DNA of 34,515 nt from Bacillus sp. HNG (GTDB lineage: Bacteria; Bacillota; Bacilli; Bacillales; Bacillaceae_L), in contig NZ_QUQV01000027.1 in the NCBI RefSeq assembly GCF_003400205.1, forward strand, positions 1 through 34,515. The letters are read 5' to 3'. Below the pieces are notes generated by a model that searched no databases, was not told the origin of the DNA, and saw only the letters and a program-made list of their open reading frames with translations. Positions 8,247 to 15,809 of the stretch are shown in pieces. The translations under genes and the position numbers were made by a program. Position 1 is the first letter of the stretch. Each line of letters starts with the position of its first letter.

Positions 8247-8869
8247 ATTCCAATCTCAAATTCCCTGACTACTTTATAAAATGAGTTCTTTTTCAACCCA
8301 AGTAAACACATGAACTCAACGCCCGTGATCTCTTTATTTTTCCACTTCGGATAGTGAGAATCTAATAATTGGCGCTGTTCATGGGAAAGGGTCCGTAAAT
8401 TAAGCTTTGGTCGTCCCAAATGTCTACCTTGAGATTTGGCGAGCGCTATGCCTTCGGCTTGGCGCTGTTTGATTTTTTTTCGTTCTTGTTCGGCCACATA
8501 AGAGAGAAGGCTTAGAAACTGATCTTCCATTAACTTTCCGATATCTCCCATCTCTCTATATTTACGACTATCAAATAACGTTTCGTTTTCCAACACGACA
8601 ATATCTGCTTGAATGTTCCTTGTAATGTGTTTCCATTCATAGATAATCCCTTCGTAATCCCTCCCCAATCGATCTAGGGCATCCAGATAAAGGAGATCCC
8701 CTTTCCGCAGGATACGCTTCATCGTCTGGTAGCTGGGGCGATTAAAGTCTTTTCCACTTTGTTTATCAACAAAGATCATTCGCTCTTCGATGCCTAAAGC
8801 TAACATTTTTTTGATTTGACGTTCTTCATTCTGATCTGTAGATGAAACGCGAACATAACCGATCTTCAC
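8243..8869 (-). CDS. tnpR: Serine resolvase TnpR
   Basis: The 208-residue serine recombinase has YVRVSSTDQN with the catalytic Ser near residue 10, then LDRLGRDYEGI and the E-helix region (EQERKKIKQRQAEGIALAKSQGRHLGRP) leading into a C-terminal HTH (EITGVEFMCLLGLKKNSFYKVV). It resolves transposition cointegrates at the adjacent res site. CAGAAGGAAGTTCATTGTG-type spacing upstream is compatible with a Shine-Dalgarno GGAGGAAG before ATG. It is divergent from the passengers and forms an operon with tnpA. Confidence 0.95.
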   Translation of the reverse strand: MKIGYVRVSSTDQNEERQIKKMLALGIEERMIFVDKQSGKDFNRPSYQTMKRILRKGDLLYLDALDRLGRDYEGIIYEWKHITRNIQADIVVLENETLFDSRKYREMGDIGKLMEDQFLSLLSYVAEQERKKIKQRQAEGIALAKSQGRHLGRPKLNLRTLSHEQRQLLDSHYPKWKNKEITGVEFMCLLGLKKNSFYKVVREFEIGI

Positions 8870-8879
8870 AATGAACTTC

Positions 8880-9045
8880 CTCCAGAAGATATATTTTCTT
8901 CTACTATTTTACTATATTTAGTTTCTAAAGGTATGACGATTTTAGTAAACGTTTATAAAAAGATTTTCATAGATTTATAAACGCAAGAACCACCCTTTAT
9001 TAGACAGGTTTTAAAAGTACACCTTTATAAACAAAAAAGAACCCA
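8880..9045. promoter_or_regulatory. Likely res resolution site and divergent promoter region
   Basis: A perfect inverted repeat, CGTTTATAAA (8950-8959) and TTTATAAACG (8974-8983), lies about 80 bases upstream of tnpR. A further half-site TTTATAAAC follows near 9023-9031, as expected for the multiple resolvase sites of a res region. The same AT-rich DNA probably holds the tnpR promoter. Exact subsites are not resolved by eye. From 9045 to 9290 only AT-rich leader DNA of the next gene is seen. Confidence 0.6.
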
Positions 9046-9290
9046 AAGAATTGAGTGTGGAATTTTTGCTCCACGTACGGACCATTTAGTTGAACAAGAG
9101 ATAAATTAAATAGCTAAGGATTGTGAAGTATTTTATAATGATGAATGCTTTTTATTTTAGTCTAAAAATAAGAATAAAAGGGGTTGTTTTAAAAAAACAA
9201 TAATATATTGCATATGGATAATGATTTATTGTAAAACGATAAATATTGTATTAAACTTAAATTAACGATAAATAAGTGAGGTGCATTTTT

Positions 9291-9767
9291 ATGAAACGAG
9301 GAACAACTGTTTTTTTAAAGATAGCTGTTTTTCTTATTGGGATTACGGTACTCGCCTTGTGTATATTTTGGTTGCCTTGGTTAGCAAATGATACGGCAGA
9401 AATGTTTCCGGAGTTTGCTTTTTTGCAATATCCTGTATTAATCGGTTTGTATGTAACTGTGATACCATTTTTCCTTGCTCTGTATCAAGCTTTAAAACTT
9501 TTAAACTACATTGAAAATAACAATGCTTTTTCGGAATTGTCTGTAAAGGTTTTGAAATATATAAAATACTGTGCAATTACAATCAGTATCTTATATTTGA
9601 TAGGGACCATCGTTCTTATGTCTCAAAACGCCTTACACCCAGGAATAGCAATTATCGGATTAACAATTATTTTTACTTCTGTTGTTATTGCAGTCTTCAC
9701 TGCGGTTCTTCAGAAATTATTAAAAAACGTTTTAGATATAAAATCAGAAAATGATTTTACGGTCTGA
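9291..9767 (+). CDS. DUF2975 membrane protein (YoaS-like), transposon passenger
   Basis: The protein has about 158 residues from the ATG at 9291, preceded by GAGGTG. It contains four predicted membrane helices: residues about 8-28, 42-66, 95-116 and 122-145. The pattern resembles DUF2975 proteins such as B. subtilis YoaS. It is followed 9 bases later by a small HTH gene, the usual DUF2975-HTH pairing (yoaS-yozG). The function is unknown; such pairs may be a membrane sensor with its regulator. It lies inside the transposon, transcribed away from tnpR. Confidence 0.72.
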   Translation: MKRGTTVFLKIAVFLIGITVLALCIFWLPWLANDTAEMFPEFAFLQYPVLIGLYVTVIPFFLALYQALKLLNYIENNNAFSELSVKVLKYIKYCAITISILYLIGTIVLMSQNALHPGIAIIGLTIIFTSVVIAVFTAVLQKLLKNVLDIKSENDFTV

Positions 9768-9776
9768 GGTGAAACA

Positions 9777-10007
9777 GTGGCAATTATAATCAATATCGAT
9801 GTGATGTTAGCTAAAAGAAAAATGAGTGTAACAGAACTATCTGAAAGAGTTGGAATCACAATGGCTAACCTTTCTATTTTGAAAAATGGAAAGGCTAAAG
9901 CGATTCGATTATCAACTTTAGAAGCTATTTGTAAGGCATTGGACTGTCAACCTGGGGATATTCTTGAATATCAAAGTGACATTGACAATCAAGAATCAAC
10001 CATTTGA
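9777..10007 (+). CDS. Small XRE-type HTH regulator (YozG-like)
   Basis: The 76-residue protein is almost entirely an HTH domain: MLAKRKMSVTELSERVGITMANLSILKNGKAKAIRLSTLEAICKALDCQPGDILEY, with the recognition helix around TMANLSILKNGK. It starts with GTG after GAGGTGAAACA and is coupled to the DUF2975 gene. It probably represses its own operon or regulates the following hydrolase. The family match to YozG is by pattern and context. Confidence 0.85.
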   Translation: MAIIINIDVMLAKRKMSVTELSERVGITMANLSILKNGKAKAIRLSTLEAICKALDCQPGDILEYQSDIDNQESTI

Positions 10008-10091
10008 TAGTTTAAACACATTAAGAAGGAATGTCATAAAATTGTTAAATTTTAACTAATGATAGTTGGCTAAAAGAGAGGAATGGACTAA

Positions 10092-10823
10092 ATGGCTAAA
10101 GAAATGTTTGTGCAAATAAGTGATTGTAAACTATATGCTAAATTGATAGGGGAAAATAATGGAAAACCAACAATAATAATGGACGCTGGATATGGAGACT
10201 TTTCCAAGGCTTGGGATTCAGTAATTGGGGATATTTCAATGCTCTCTAATGTTCTAATTTATGATAGAGCAGGACTTGGGAAAAGTGAAACAAGTTCAAA
10301 CCCCAGAACCAGCCGTGAGATGGTAAAAGAATTGAAGGAACTTCTTATTGAAGCCAATATTAAACCTCCGTACATATTAGTTGGTCACTCATTTGGTGGA
10401 GTTAATATGCGGATATATGCAACTGAATATCATAATGAAGTTTGCGGACTTGTCTTAGTTGACTCTACGCCTGAAGATTACAGAGAAAGATTTCTCCCAA
10501 CGATGTCACAAGATTTTCAACAAGCATACAACAAGCAATTTGTTTATGAAGGCAATTATGATGAATTTATGGAAAGTCTAAAGCAATTAAAAGAAACCAG
10601 ACTTAAATTAAATGTCCCATTAATTGTTCTTTCAGCTGGTAAGAAAGCTCATTATTCAAAGGAATCACAAGAGTTATGGAATGACATGCAGAGAGAGATT
10701 CTTGAAATATCCTCAGATGGTGAATTGGTGATTGCTGAAAACAGTGCTCATTTTATACAAAATGATGAACCAGAAGTAGTAGTTAGTGCGATAAAAAAGC
10801 TAATTGACATTTTTAAAAATTAA
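10092..10823 (+). CDS. Alpha/beta hydrolase, transposon passenger
   Basis: The 243-residue protein has an alpha/beta-hydrolase fold: oxyanion region MDAGYGDFSKAW, YDRAGLGKSE, nucleophile elbow VGHSFGG (Ser about 99), LVLVDSTPED and the catalytic His in NSAHFIQNDEPEVV (about 219). There is no signal peptide, so it is cytoplasmic. The substrate cannot be predicted; an esterase- or detoxification-type role is possible. GAGAGGAATGGACTAA precedes the ATG, and it is probably in one transcript with the DUF2975-HTH pair, 85 bases upstream. Confidence 0.85.
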   Translation: MAKEMFVQISDCKLYAKLIGENNGKPTIIMDAGYGDFSKAWDSVIGDISMLSNVLIYDRAGLGKSETSSNPRTSREMVKELKELLIEANIKPPYILVGHSFGGVNMRIYATEYHNEVCGLVLVDSTPEDYRERFLPTMSQDFQQAYNKQFVYEGNYDEFMESLKQLKETRLKLNVPLIVLSAGKKAHYSKESQELWNDMQREILEISSDGELVIAENSAHFIQNDEPEVVVSAIKKLIDIFKN

Positions 10824-10962
10824 ATTGTGGAGGATAATACTTAAACCTTAAACTCCCTCAGTTTAATACGATTTTCTCCCAACCCAAATACTCGCTATCG
10901 GGGTGCGTTAGTTTATTAAGTAATTTTATGGAAGAGGTCAGAATTTAGTTATTCCATTAAAT

Positions 10963-10993
10963 GGCGCTATTCTTGCATAAGGAAGCGCCTTTT
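10963..10993 (+). terminator. Terminator after passenger genes
   Basis: GGCGCT (10963-10968) pairs with AGCGCC (10984-10989), followed by TTTT. It lies just inside the right inverted repeat. Confidence 0.6.
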
Positions 10994-11019
10994 AACGGGG
11001 ATTTGTTTTTAGGGAGATC

Positions 11020-11058
11020 CCTTAATCCACCTTTTCGAGGGGATGGGCAAAAACACCC
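11020..11058 (-). repeat. Right terminal inverted repeat of Tn3-family element
   Basis: It is the inverted partner of 5111-5149, with two mismatches in 39. It ends in CACCC directly before codon AAT of the resumed rep frame. Confidence 0.92.
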
Positions 11059-11283
11059 AATATCGAGTTGGAACGTCTGACCGAGAAAAAGGATTATGAA
11101 AAAGATAAAGCAATATTAGAGGTTGAAAGAGAGTACCAGCAAAGGTTGTTGAAGTCAAATGAGGAATACAACGAAAAAATAAAACAAATGTATGAAGAAA
11201 TGAACACTATGCGTAAAGAATATGAGGAAAAAGTTGAGCAGTTAAAACAAGAAAAACTTGATGAAAGTAAAAGTAAAAGTTAA
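11059..11283 (+). pseudogene. Rep 3' part: Lys/Glu-rich coiled coil
   Basis: Seventy-four codons form a charged coiled coil (NIELERLTEKKDYEKDKA at its start, KQEKLDESKSKS at its end). Joining codon 210 at 5110 to base 11059 keeps frame and gives ERLKERLEE-NIELERLTEKK, a smooth coiled-coil continuation and a 284-residue protein. This suggests the segment is the original C-terminal end of the split Rep. A 71-residue peptide could start at TTG 11068, but no ribosome-binding site is evident. Well-known family members are nearer 500 residues, so an additional deletion is possible. Confidence 0.6.
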
Positions 11284-11308
11284 CCATCTGGATGATATTT
11301 ATTTAATG

Positions 11309-11323
11309 GTTAACCAGGTTAAC
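11309..11323. repeat. Palindrome downstream of rep
   Basis: GTTAACC-A-GGTTAAC is a perfect 7-bp inverted repeat. Theta plasmids of the pAMbeta1 group carry their origin just after rep, so it could belong to the origin or be a protein site. Its function is unknown. Confidence 0.4.
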
Positions 11324-11361
11324 ATATGTTAATTAAAAAGGTTAAAATTTTGAATCCCCTG

Positions 11362-11388
11362 TCCATATATCAAATTTTGATATATGGA
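11362..11388. repeat. 27-bp perfect palindrome beside Tn1546-type end
   Basis: TCCATATATCAAA and TTTGATATATGGA form 13-bp arms around a single T. It ends 12 bases before the transposon end at 11401. It may be a terminator-like hairpin for rep, an origin element or a recombination target. Confidence 0.7.
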
Positions 11389-11400
11389 TTATTCTATAAT

Positions 11401-11438
11401 GGGGTAGCGTCAGGAAAATGCGGATTTACAACGTTAAG
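11401..11438 (+). repeat. Tn1546-type terminal inverted repeat, single copy
   Basis: The segment begins GGGGTAGCGTCAGGAAAATG and continues CGGATTTACAACGTTAAG, which I recognise as the 38-bp terminal repeat of Tn1546-group Tn3-family elements (one difference, GTT for GCT, from what I remember). It faces right into the spoVA region. I found no inverted partner in the window. Confidence 0.85.
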
Positions 11439-11579
11439 GATATCAAAATATAAAAAGTCTAATTTCTCGGTGTTATAAGTGAAAAATTAGGCTTTAGTTA
11501 CTTCATTAAAGCGCTTGATTGTTGAAGACTAAAGTTTATATTCATCAAGAAAATTGATGTGCTCTTATCCTAACAAATT
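11439..11579. other. Spacer between the Tn1546-type end and the DUF421 fragment
   Basis: No gene or clear structure is seen. The transposase and resolvase genes that would belong to this transposon end are missing here. Confidence 0.4.
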
Positions 11580-11813
11580 TTATTTAGGACTTACATGTAT
11601 GCCTTCACTCTCTCGCCAATCTGCATAGAGTATACGCTTTACATTATTATATCCATTAGTAGTTAATTGGTTATCTAACCACTGTTGATCAAATCCGAGT
11701 TCATGTAAATTATCCCATAAAATTTCCCCATCTATAATTAACGATGTTGGGACGTCTACTGGACTTTCTGGAAGATTGAGATCTTGCTTGTCTGGTTTTT
11801 GATACTTGGAATT
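11580..11813 (-). pseudogene. C-terminal fragment of a DUF421 (YetF-like) protein
   Basis: Read on the minus strand, the frame gives about 77 residues ending ADWRESEGIHVSPK, with the typical DUF421 end: SLIIDGEILWDNL, then LGFDQQWLDNQLTTNGY and VKRILYADW. The membrane helices and first part of the cytosolic domain are missing, and the frame meets a stop a few codons upstream with no start. It is a remnant, distinct from the two intact DUF421 genes further right. Confidence 0.8.
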
Positions 11814-11862
11814 TAATAATAGTGTTGTGTAAATAACTATTTATAAAGAGTAAAAAATGAAC

Positions 11863-11897
11863 AAACGCCAACACCTTGAACTTAGGGTTTGGCGTTT
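11863..11897 (-). terminator. Terminator after the 145-residue gene
   Basis: AAACGCCAA and TTGGCGTTT form a 9-bp stem. On the minus strand it is followed by GTTCATTTTTT; on the plus strand by TCT, so the minus direction is favoured. Confidence 0.65.
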
Positions 11898-11947
11898 TCT
11901 CTATACGAATTACAAATAGGCCATTGACCCCTCTCTATTTGGGATGG

Positions 11948-12385
11948 CTAGACTTCCATTTTATAGTCTAATAAAATTTTCCTTAAATCCTGTCTCGGTA
12001 TTTCCAAATTAATTGTCACCTGTATAAGTTCGTCCTCTTTATCACTTTCCCGATCCGACAATTCGATTTCGCGATCAGATTGAGTGGACAACTCCACACC
12101 TTCCCTCACATCGGAATTAACGTCTTCTTTACCACTTATTGATTCTCCATACAACATTTCCCACTGTTCATATAAGTTTTTTGCTGTGTGATATTCATCA
12201 AGATCAGCTTCTGTATCTATCTGTAATTTTTCTTTCAACCCACGACATGACTCTTCCCATTCCTCTAAGGTCTTCAAATCAAATAATTTTGAAAACCTTG
12301 GTTTCATTCTTTCCCAATGCAAATAAATGTTATCACACCATTCCAGCAACTCTTCACGATATTGTATTTCTTCTACTTCTTCCAT
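11948..12385 (-). CDS. Acidic hypothetical protein, 145 residues
   Basis: I do not recognise it. It is strongly acidic and largely helical: a Trp-rich start (LLEWCDNIYLHWERM), LEEWEESCRGLKEKL, a low-complexity acidic middle (about 90-125: SDREIELSDRESDKEDE), and a final part VTINLEIPRQDLRKILLDYKMEV that might be a beta-helix unit. There is no signal peptide or membrane helix. It starts with ATG after GGGAGATGAAGAGG and has its own terminator. It lies inside the Tn1546-like remnant. Confidence 0.6.
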   Translation of the reverse strand: MEEVEEIQYREELLEWCDNIYLHWERMKPRFSKLFDLKTLEEWEESCRGLKEKLQIDTEADLDEYHTAKNLYEQWEMLYGESISGKEDVNSDVREGVELSTQSDREIELSDRESDKEDELIQVTINLEIPRQDLRKILLDYKMEV

Positions 12386-12679
12386 TCCTCTTCATCTCCC
12401 GACCATAATTTTCATCCATAATATTCAAAAAACAATCGACATGTTTAAAAGTACAAATAGGTAAATTTCGTTAATGCTTCTGGTTATGAAAAGGTAAGTG
12501 GCCTCCGGTAATTGATAATAGACTTATCAAAAGTAAATTATTCAAAATGACACAAACCTTTTATTAAAGCATCCTTGTTAATGATTTTTACCTATTTGAT
12601 ATTAACAATTTCATCATATGCTCCGCGATTGTCCAATGACTAGACAGTTGCCTAATTGTTATTAATTGGAATTACTTGG
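12386..12679. other. Non-coding stretch before the YitT-like gene
   Basis: AT-rich DNA without an open gene, hairpin or repeat that I can support. Confidence 0.4.
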
Positions 12680-13267
12680 TCAATAATCATTGCTTTTAAA
12701 ATTCCAAGTGCAAAGGCTTGTAGTTATTCCACCAGATGAAATAGTTATAGCCGAAAGAAAGAAAGTTTCTGTTGAAACGAATAAACCCCCAAGACAAATA
12801 ACAAAAACATCCATAATGAGAATGATGATCCCAACATTAATTTTAATGAATTCAGAAAAGTACTGGGCTAGTAAATCTGTTCCACCTGTGCTTGTCTCGA
12901 AGCGAAGCATAAGACCAATGCCAAAACCAATGAATACACCACCTGTAAATGAACTAAGAATTGGTGAAAATTTTATAGGAACTTGATTAACGTTATGAAA
13001 AAGGTCAATAAAAAATGATGATAAAAGCATACCGTGCAAACTATTAAAAAAATATGAACGATACTTAAACCAAGCTAGAGCAAAAATGGGGATGCTCAAT
13101 ACCATTATCGTGAACCCGGCGTTTGTATTTAATAAATAACTAATAATTAAACCTAGGCCAATAATTCCGCCATCTAAAACTTTGTTTGGTATTAAAAAAG
13201 TATTTATTCCCAAAGCTATTGACATGCTGCCTACAAGAATAGCAACTGCTTTCATAAAATATGGCAT
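12680..13267 (-). CDS. YitT-family membrane protein, short form
   Basis: The 195-residue protein has five predicted membrane helices. It starts MPYFMKAVAILVGSMSIALGINTFLIPNKVLDGGIIGLG, the hallmark N terminus of the YitT/DUF161 family (GxxxFALGxxxFLxPxxxxxGGxxG), and contains FETSTGGTDLLAQ, typical of the second repeat. Family members of about 280 residues end in a cytosolic DUF2179 domain, which is absent; the protein stops at SLCTWNFKSNDY. It is either a short paralogue or truncated. AGGAGAG precedes the start. The function is unknown; in some Bacillus, YitT-type proteins are spore-membrane or transport related. Confidence 0.75.
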   Translation of the reverse strand: MPYFMKAVAILVGSMSIALGINTFLIPNKVLDGGIIGLGLIISYLLNTNAGFTIMVLSIPIFALAWFKYRSYFFNSLHGMLLSSFFIDLFHNVNQVPIKFSPILSSFTGGVFIGFGIGLMLRFETSTGGTDLLAQYFSEFIKINVGIIILIMDVFVICLGGLFVSTETFFLSAITISSGGITTSLCTWNFKSNDY

Positions 13268-13818
13268 TTATTAAGAACTCTCCTGTCTAAATGGACGTGT
13301 TCTATGTATATGCCAAAAACGTTAGCATTATAGACAACTTTTACTTCACTGAATATAACTTCTGAAGTGCAAGTAGACGCAACATAAGCGCAAAAAAACG
13401 ATAACTAATAACCCTAGCCCTTGTAGGTCAAGTAACCCTGTTTAAAGGAAAATGTCTATTAATGATACAAAAAAACTACCCGAGGTGAGGCAGTTTTTGC
13501 AGATAGAACTTAAATTTATTCAATTATAATATATGTTTTTTTGCAATATAGGTGCATTCCCAGTTTACTCCCTTTATTTTACACTAGGCGATAACATAAA
13601 TACGATTTTGATACTTCTGCTCTTTCCCTACTAACGAATAGGTATCACGACTTCCTTCTAGAGTATTTACATCATTTGTAGCAGAATATTTAGTTGAAAA
13701 AATTTCCTAGCGTTTTTAAATTTAACGGCTGAAGAAAAACTTTCTATATATACATATACCCGAATCAATTTCATAAATTGATGGGGTATACAGGCAGAGC
13801 AGACTTTACCGTGAACTT
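13268..13818. other. Intergenic stretch with a terminator and decayed DNA
   Basis: Apart from the hairpin at 13471-13498, no intact gene is seen. The piece just before 13819 probably includes decayed 5' sequence or a deletion junction of the following germination gene. Confidence 0.4.
13471..13498. terminator. Terminator-like hairpin
   Basis: AAAAACT and AGTTTTT pair, extended by CC and GG, with A and T runs on both sides. It is 200 bases from the nearest gene start, so its owner is unclear. Confidence 0.5.
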
Positions 13819-14537
13819 GTGGATGGTACACCGGCTGCGTTGATTGCGCCTGCCAATTTATTTTTGCTTGTGAAAGCACCCGTAGATATCCACTTTACTG
13901 CTTTGGCAGCTACATTTGGTCAAACGCTTCGTTTACTTGGCTTGTCCGTATCGCTACTGCTTCCTGCATTTTTTGTTGCCATTCTTTCCTATCATCAAGA
14001 TCAGCTGCCCTATTATCACTTGCCACTTTGGGGATTAACCGGTTGGGAATCCCTTTTGATGTGGCAGTTGAAATGTTTATTGCACTTCTCTTCTTAGAAA
14101 TCCTGCGGGAAGCTGGTATCTGATTGCCTTCTGCGGTCGGCTCCACGGTAACGGTTGTAGGAGGACTTATCCTGGGGGATGCCGCCATTCGTGCTGGATT
14201 CTTATCCCCAGGTATCGTTGTCATCGGAGCAATTACACAAATCTTTGGTTCAACTTTATCGAGCCTATCATTGGCTGGAACGATTAGTACCTTACGCTTT
14301 TTTCTTTTCATTCTGTCTGCCACGCTTGGCATTTATGGCTTCTTTCTTGGATTATTTATTGTGCTCAGCCATTTAGCCTCGTTGCGTTCATGCGGCTTGC
14401 CTTACTTGGCCCCAATATCACCTCCATTTAAAGACTTGGCCAACGCTTTGTTTCGATTACCTTGGCCATGGCGAAACACTCGACCGGACATATTGAAGAC
14501 ACGAGATTCTACAAGGCAAGGGGACAGGCATAAATGA
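13819..14537 (+). pseudogene. Spore germination protein A-type (GerKA/GerAA-like), broken
   Basis: The C-terminal half of a GerA-family A subunit is readable across frames: VDGTPAALIAPANLFLL, then SVSLLLPAFFVAILSYH, and after a frameshift near 14030 the frame INRLGIPFDVAVEMFIALLFLEILREAGI followed by a TGA at 14121-14123. It then continues LPSAVGSTVTVVGGLILGDAAIRAG to a native-looking end DSTRQGDRHK at 14537. The N-terminal cytosolic domain is missing. So there is a 5' truncation, one frameshift and one nonsense codon (probably from CGA). A-subunits form the membrane part of nutrient germinant receptors. Confidence 0.88.
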
Positions 14538-14855
14538 GGAGATATAAAAGTATGGTTGCACTTTTCCTTCTTCTCACCCTTACCGGTTGCTGGAGCAGAT
14601 ATGAAGTGCAAAACATGAACTATGCTACGGCTGTTGGAATAGACTATGTCGATGGCCAATACACCTTGTATGTGCAATTGCTTGATTTCTCGACAGGTGG
14701 CCAAGCTGGAGGGACAGCAAAAAGCGGAGCAGCCCCCGGTTTGGGTGGGCAAAGGCGAAGGTTCCTCGTTTACGGAGGCGGCAAATGATTTGTACAGTAC
14801 ATCACAACAACTCTTAAACTGGGGACAAATCTCTGCCATTCTAGGATTAATATAG
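14534..14855 (+). pseudogene. Spore germination lipoprotein C-type (GerKC-like), broken
   Basis: The start overlaps the A gene stop (ATGA). It encodes a lipoprotein signal, FLLLTLTGCW (lipobox Cys about residue 17), followed by YEVQNMNYATAVGIDYVDGQYTLYVQLLDFS, the usual start of GerC proteins. A frameshift near 14697 moves the reading to AKLEGQQKAEQPPVWVGKGEGSS and STSQQLLNWGQISAI, after which the gene is cut off. Only about 110 of some 370 residues remain, and no B subunit is present. It is non-functional. Confidence 0.87.
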
Positions 14856-14876
14856 GGAGGGGAAATCGTTTTAAGA

Positions 14877-15551
14877 TTAGTCGCTAATATCAAATGTGTT
14901 AATGTTTAGTGAATGGTCGGTATCTCTAACAGAAGCGTAAAATATATCTTTAATTTGATGATATCCCTTTGCCTTTAGTTCTTGCTTAAGCCACTCTTCA
15001 TTCTTGTTGATTAATTTTAAATTACGCTTCTGAACTTTCCCTTCAATTACAACAGCTATTGGGAATCCATGGTATTCTACTTTCATATGTAAATCCTTTG
15101 GAGTAACAGGAACTAATTCTTTCCTTGGTAAAATGCTGATTTCACCTGTTGCTTCCAAAATCGCATATTCAATATCTTGAATATCTGGATATCTTGCTGT
15201 TCTTAAACTTGACAACAGCTCAGATAAAGGATATCTATTTTTCCTTAAATTTTTATATACAATTTTTCCATGTTTAACTAAAATAGTCGGTTTTCCCATA
15301 ATAAAAGGGTTTAACCAATTTAATAAACTTAATTTTGATATAACTAAGTGAACGCCCGTTATAACAATGATTCCAATAATCCCCTTTGTTACTCCATTTA
15401 CTTTAATGGACCCAAATGCTAAATAAGATAAAAAAAGAATCGCTCCAAAATCGTGAGGGGTAAGTTGCGCTAGGGCTGATTTCCCTAAAATTTTTATGGC
15501 TACAATAAAAACAATATATATAAAAATTAATTTAACTAAAAAAATAGACAC
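14877..15551 (-). CDS. yetF: DUF421 membrane protein (YetF-like)
   Basis: The protein is about 224 residues from GTG 15551 (AGAGGTG six bases before); an alternative GTG at 15560 adds three residues. Membrane helices lie at about 3-22, 34-55 and 58-80, then a cytosolic DUF421 domain with KPTILVKHGKIVYKNLRK, RYPLSELLSSLR, QDIEYAILEATGEISIL and FPIAVVIEGKVQKRNL. Such proteins accompany spoVA2mob-type loci; the role is thought to lie in the spore inner membrane, but the mechanism is not known. A terminator (15577-15600) isolates it from the operon upstream. Confidence 0.88.
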   Translation of the reverse strand: MSIFLVKLIFIYIVFIVAIKILGKSALAQLTPHDFGAILFLSYLAFGSIKVNGVTKGIIGIIVITGVHLVISKLSLLNWLNPFIMGKPTILVKHGKIVYKNLRKNRYPLSELLSSLRTARYPDIQDIEYAILEATGEISILPRKELVPVTPKDLHMKVEYHGFPIAVVIEGKVQKRNLKLINKNEEWLKQELKAKGYHQIKDIFYASVRDTDHSLNINTFDISD

Positions 15552-15576
15552 TTCTAACACCTCTTAGGAAAAATCA

Positions 15577-15600
15577 CCTTAGTCTGAAGTCAGACTAAGG
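15577..15600 (-). terminator. Terminator of the spoVA2mob-type operon
   Basis: CCTTAGTCTGA and TCAGACTAAGG form a perfect 11-bp stem with an AG loop. On the minus strand it is followed by TGATTTTTCC. It lies between the last operon gene and the single DUF421 gene. From 15601 to 15809 no gene is seen. Confidence 0.8.
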
Positions 15601-15809
15601 ATGTTCATCTCTTTGACTATACAGACAAAAATTAACAGAGAAAGTTAACCAGTAATGTTTTAATATTTTAAGCACCCTCTAATCAATTTAAAAAAAATAT
15701 TTTTCCAAAGATTTTATTTTCAAGATTCGACTTAATGATATTATATAAAAAAATGGTACTACTTTTTTGTTATGTGTCTTAAGATCATCCAAGATAGCGA
15801 AATAAACCA

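Larger units (their letters stand above)
5111..11058. mobile_element. Complete Tn3-family transposon with passenger genes
   Basis: The element is bounded by 39-base inverted repeats with only two mismatches (5111-5149 and 11020-11058), both starting GGGTGTTTTTGCCCATCCCC. It contains tnpA and tnpR on the minus strand, a res-like intergenic region (about 8880-9045) and three plus-strand passengers. The expected 5-bp target duplication is absent: AAGAA flanks the left end and AATAT the right. It interrupts the rep frame. Confidence 0.92.

Noticed and set aside
12139-12408. Plus-strand open frame of 89 residues
   Set aside because: It is opposite the acidic 145-residue gene, has no ribosome-binding site and a composition typical of an antisense shadow.
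12680-13267. Frameshift at the YitT C terminus
   Set aside because: No continuation of a DUF2179 domain is readable in the other frames downstream, so a simple frameshift is not supported.
13910-14332. Minus-strand open frame of 140 residues
   Set aside because: It is antisense to the broken gerKA, Pro/Arg-rich and without a ribosome-binding site.
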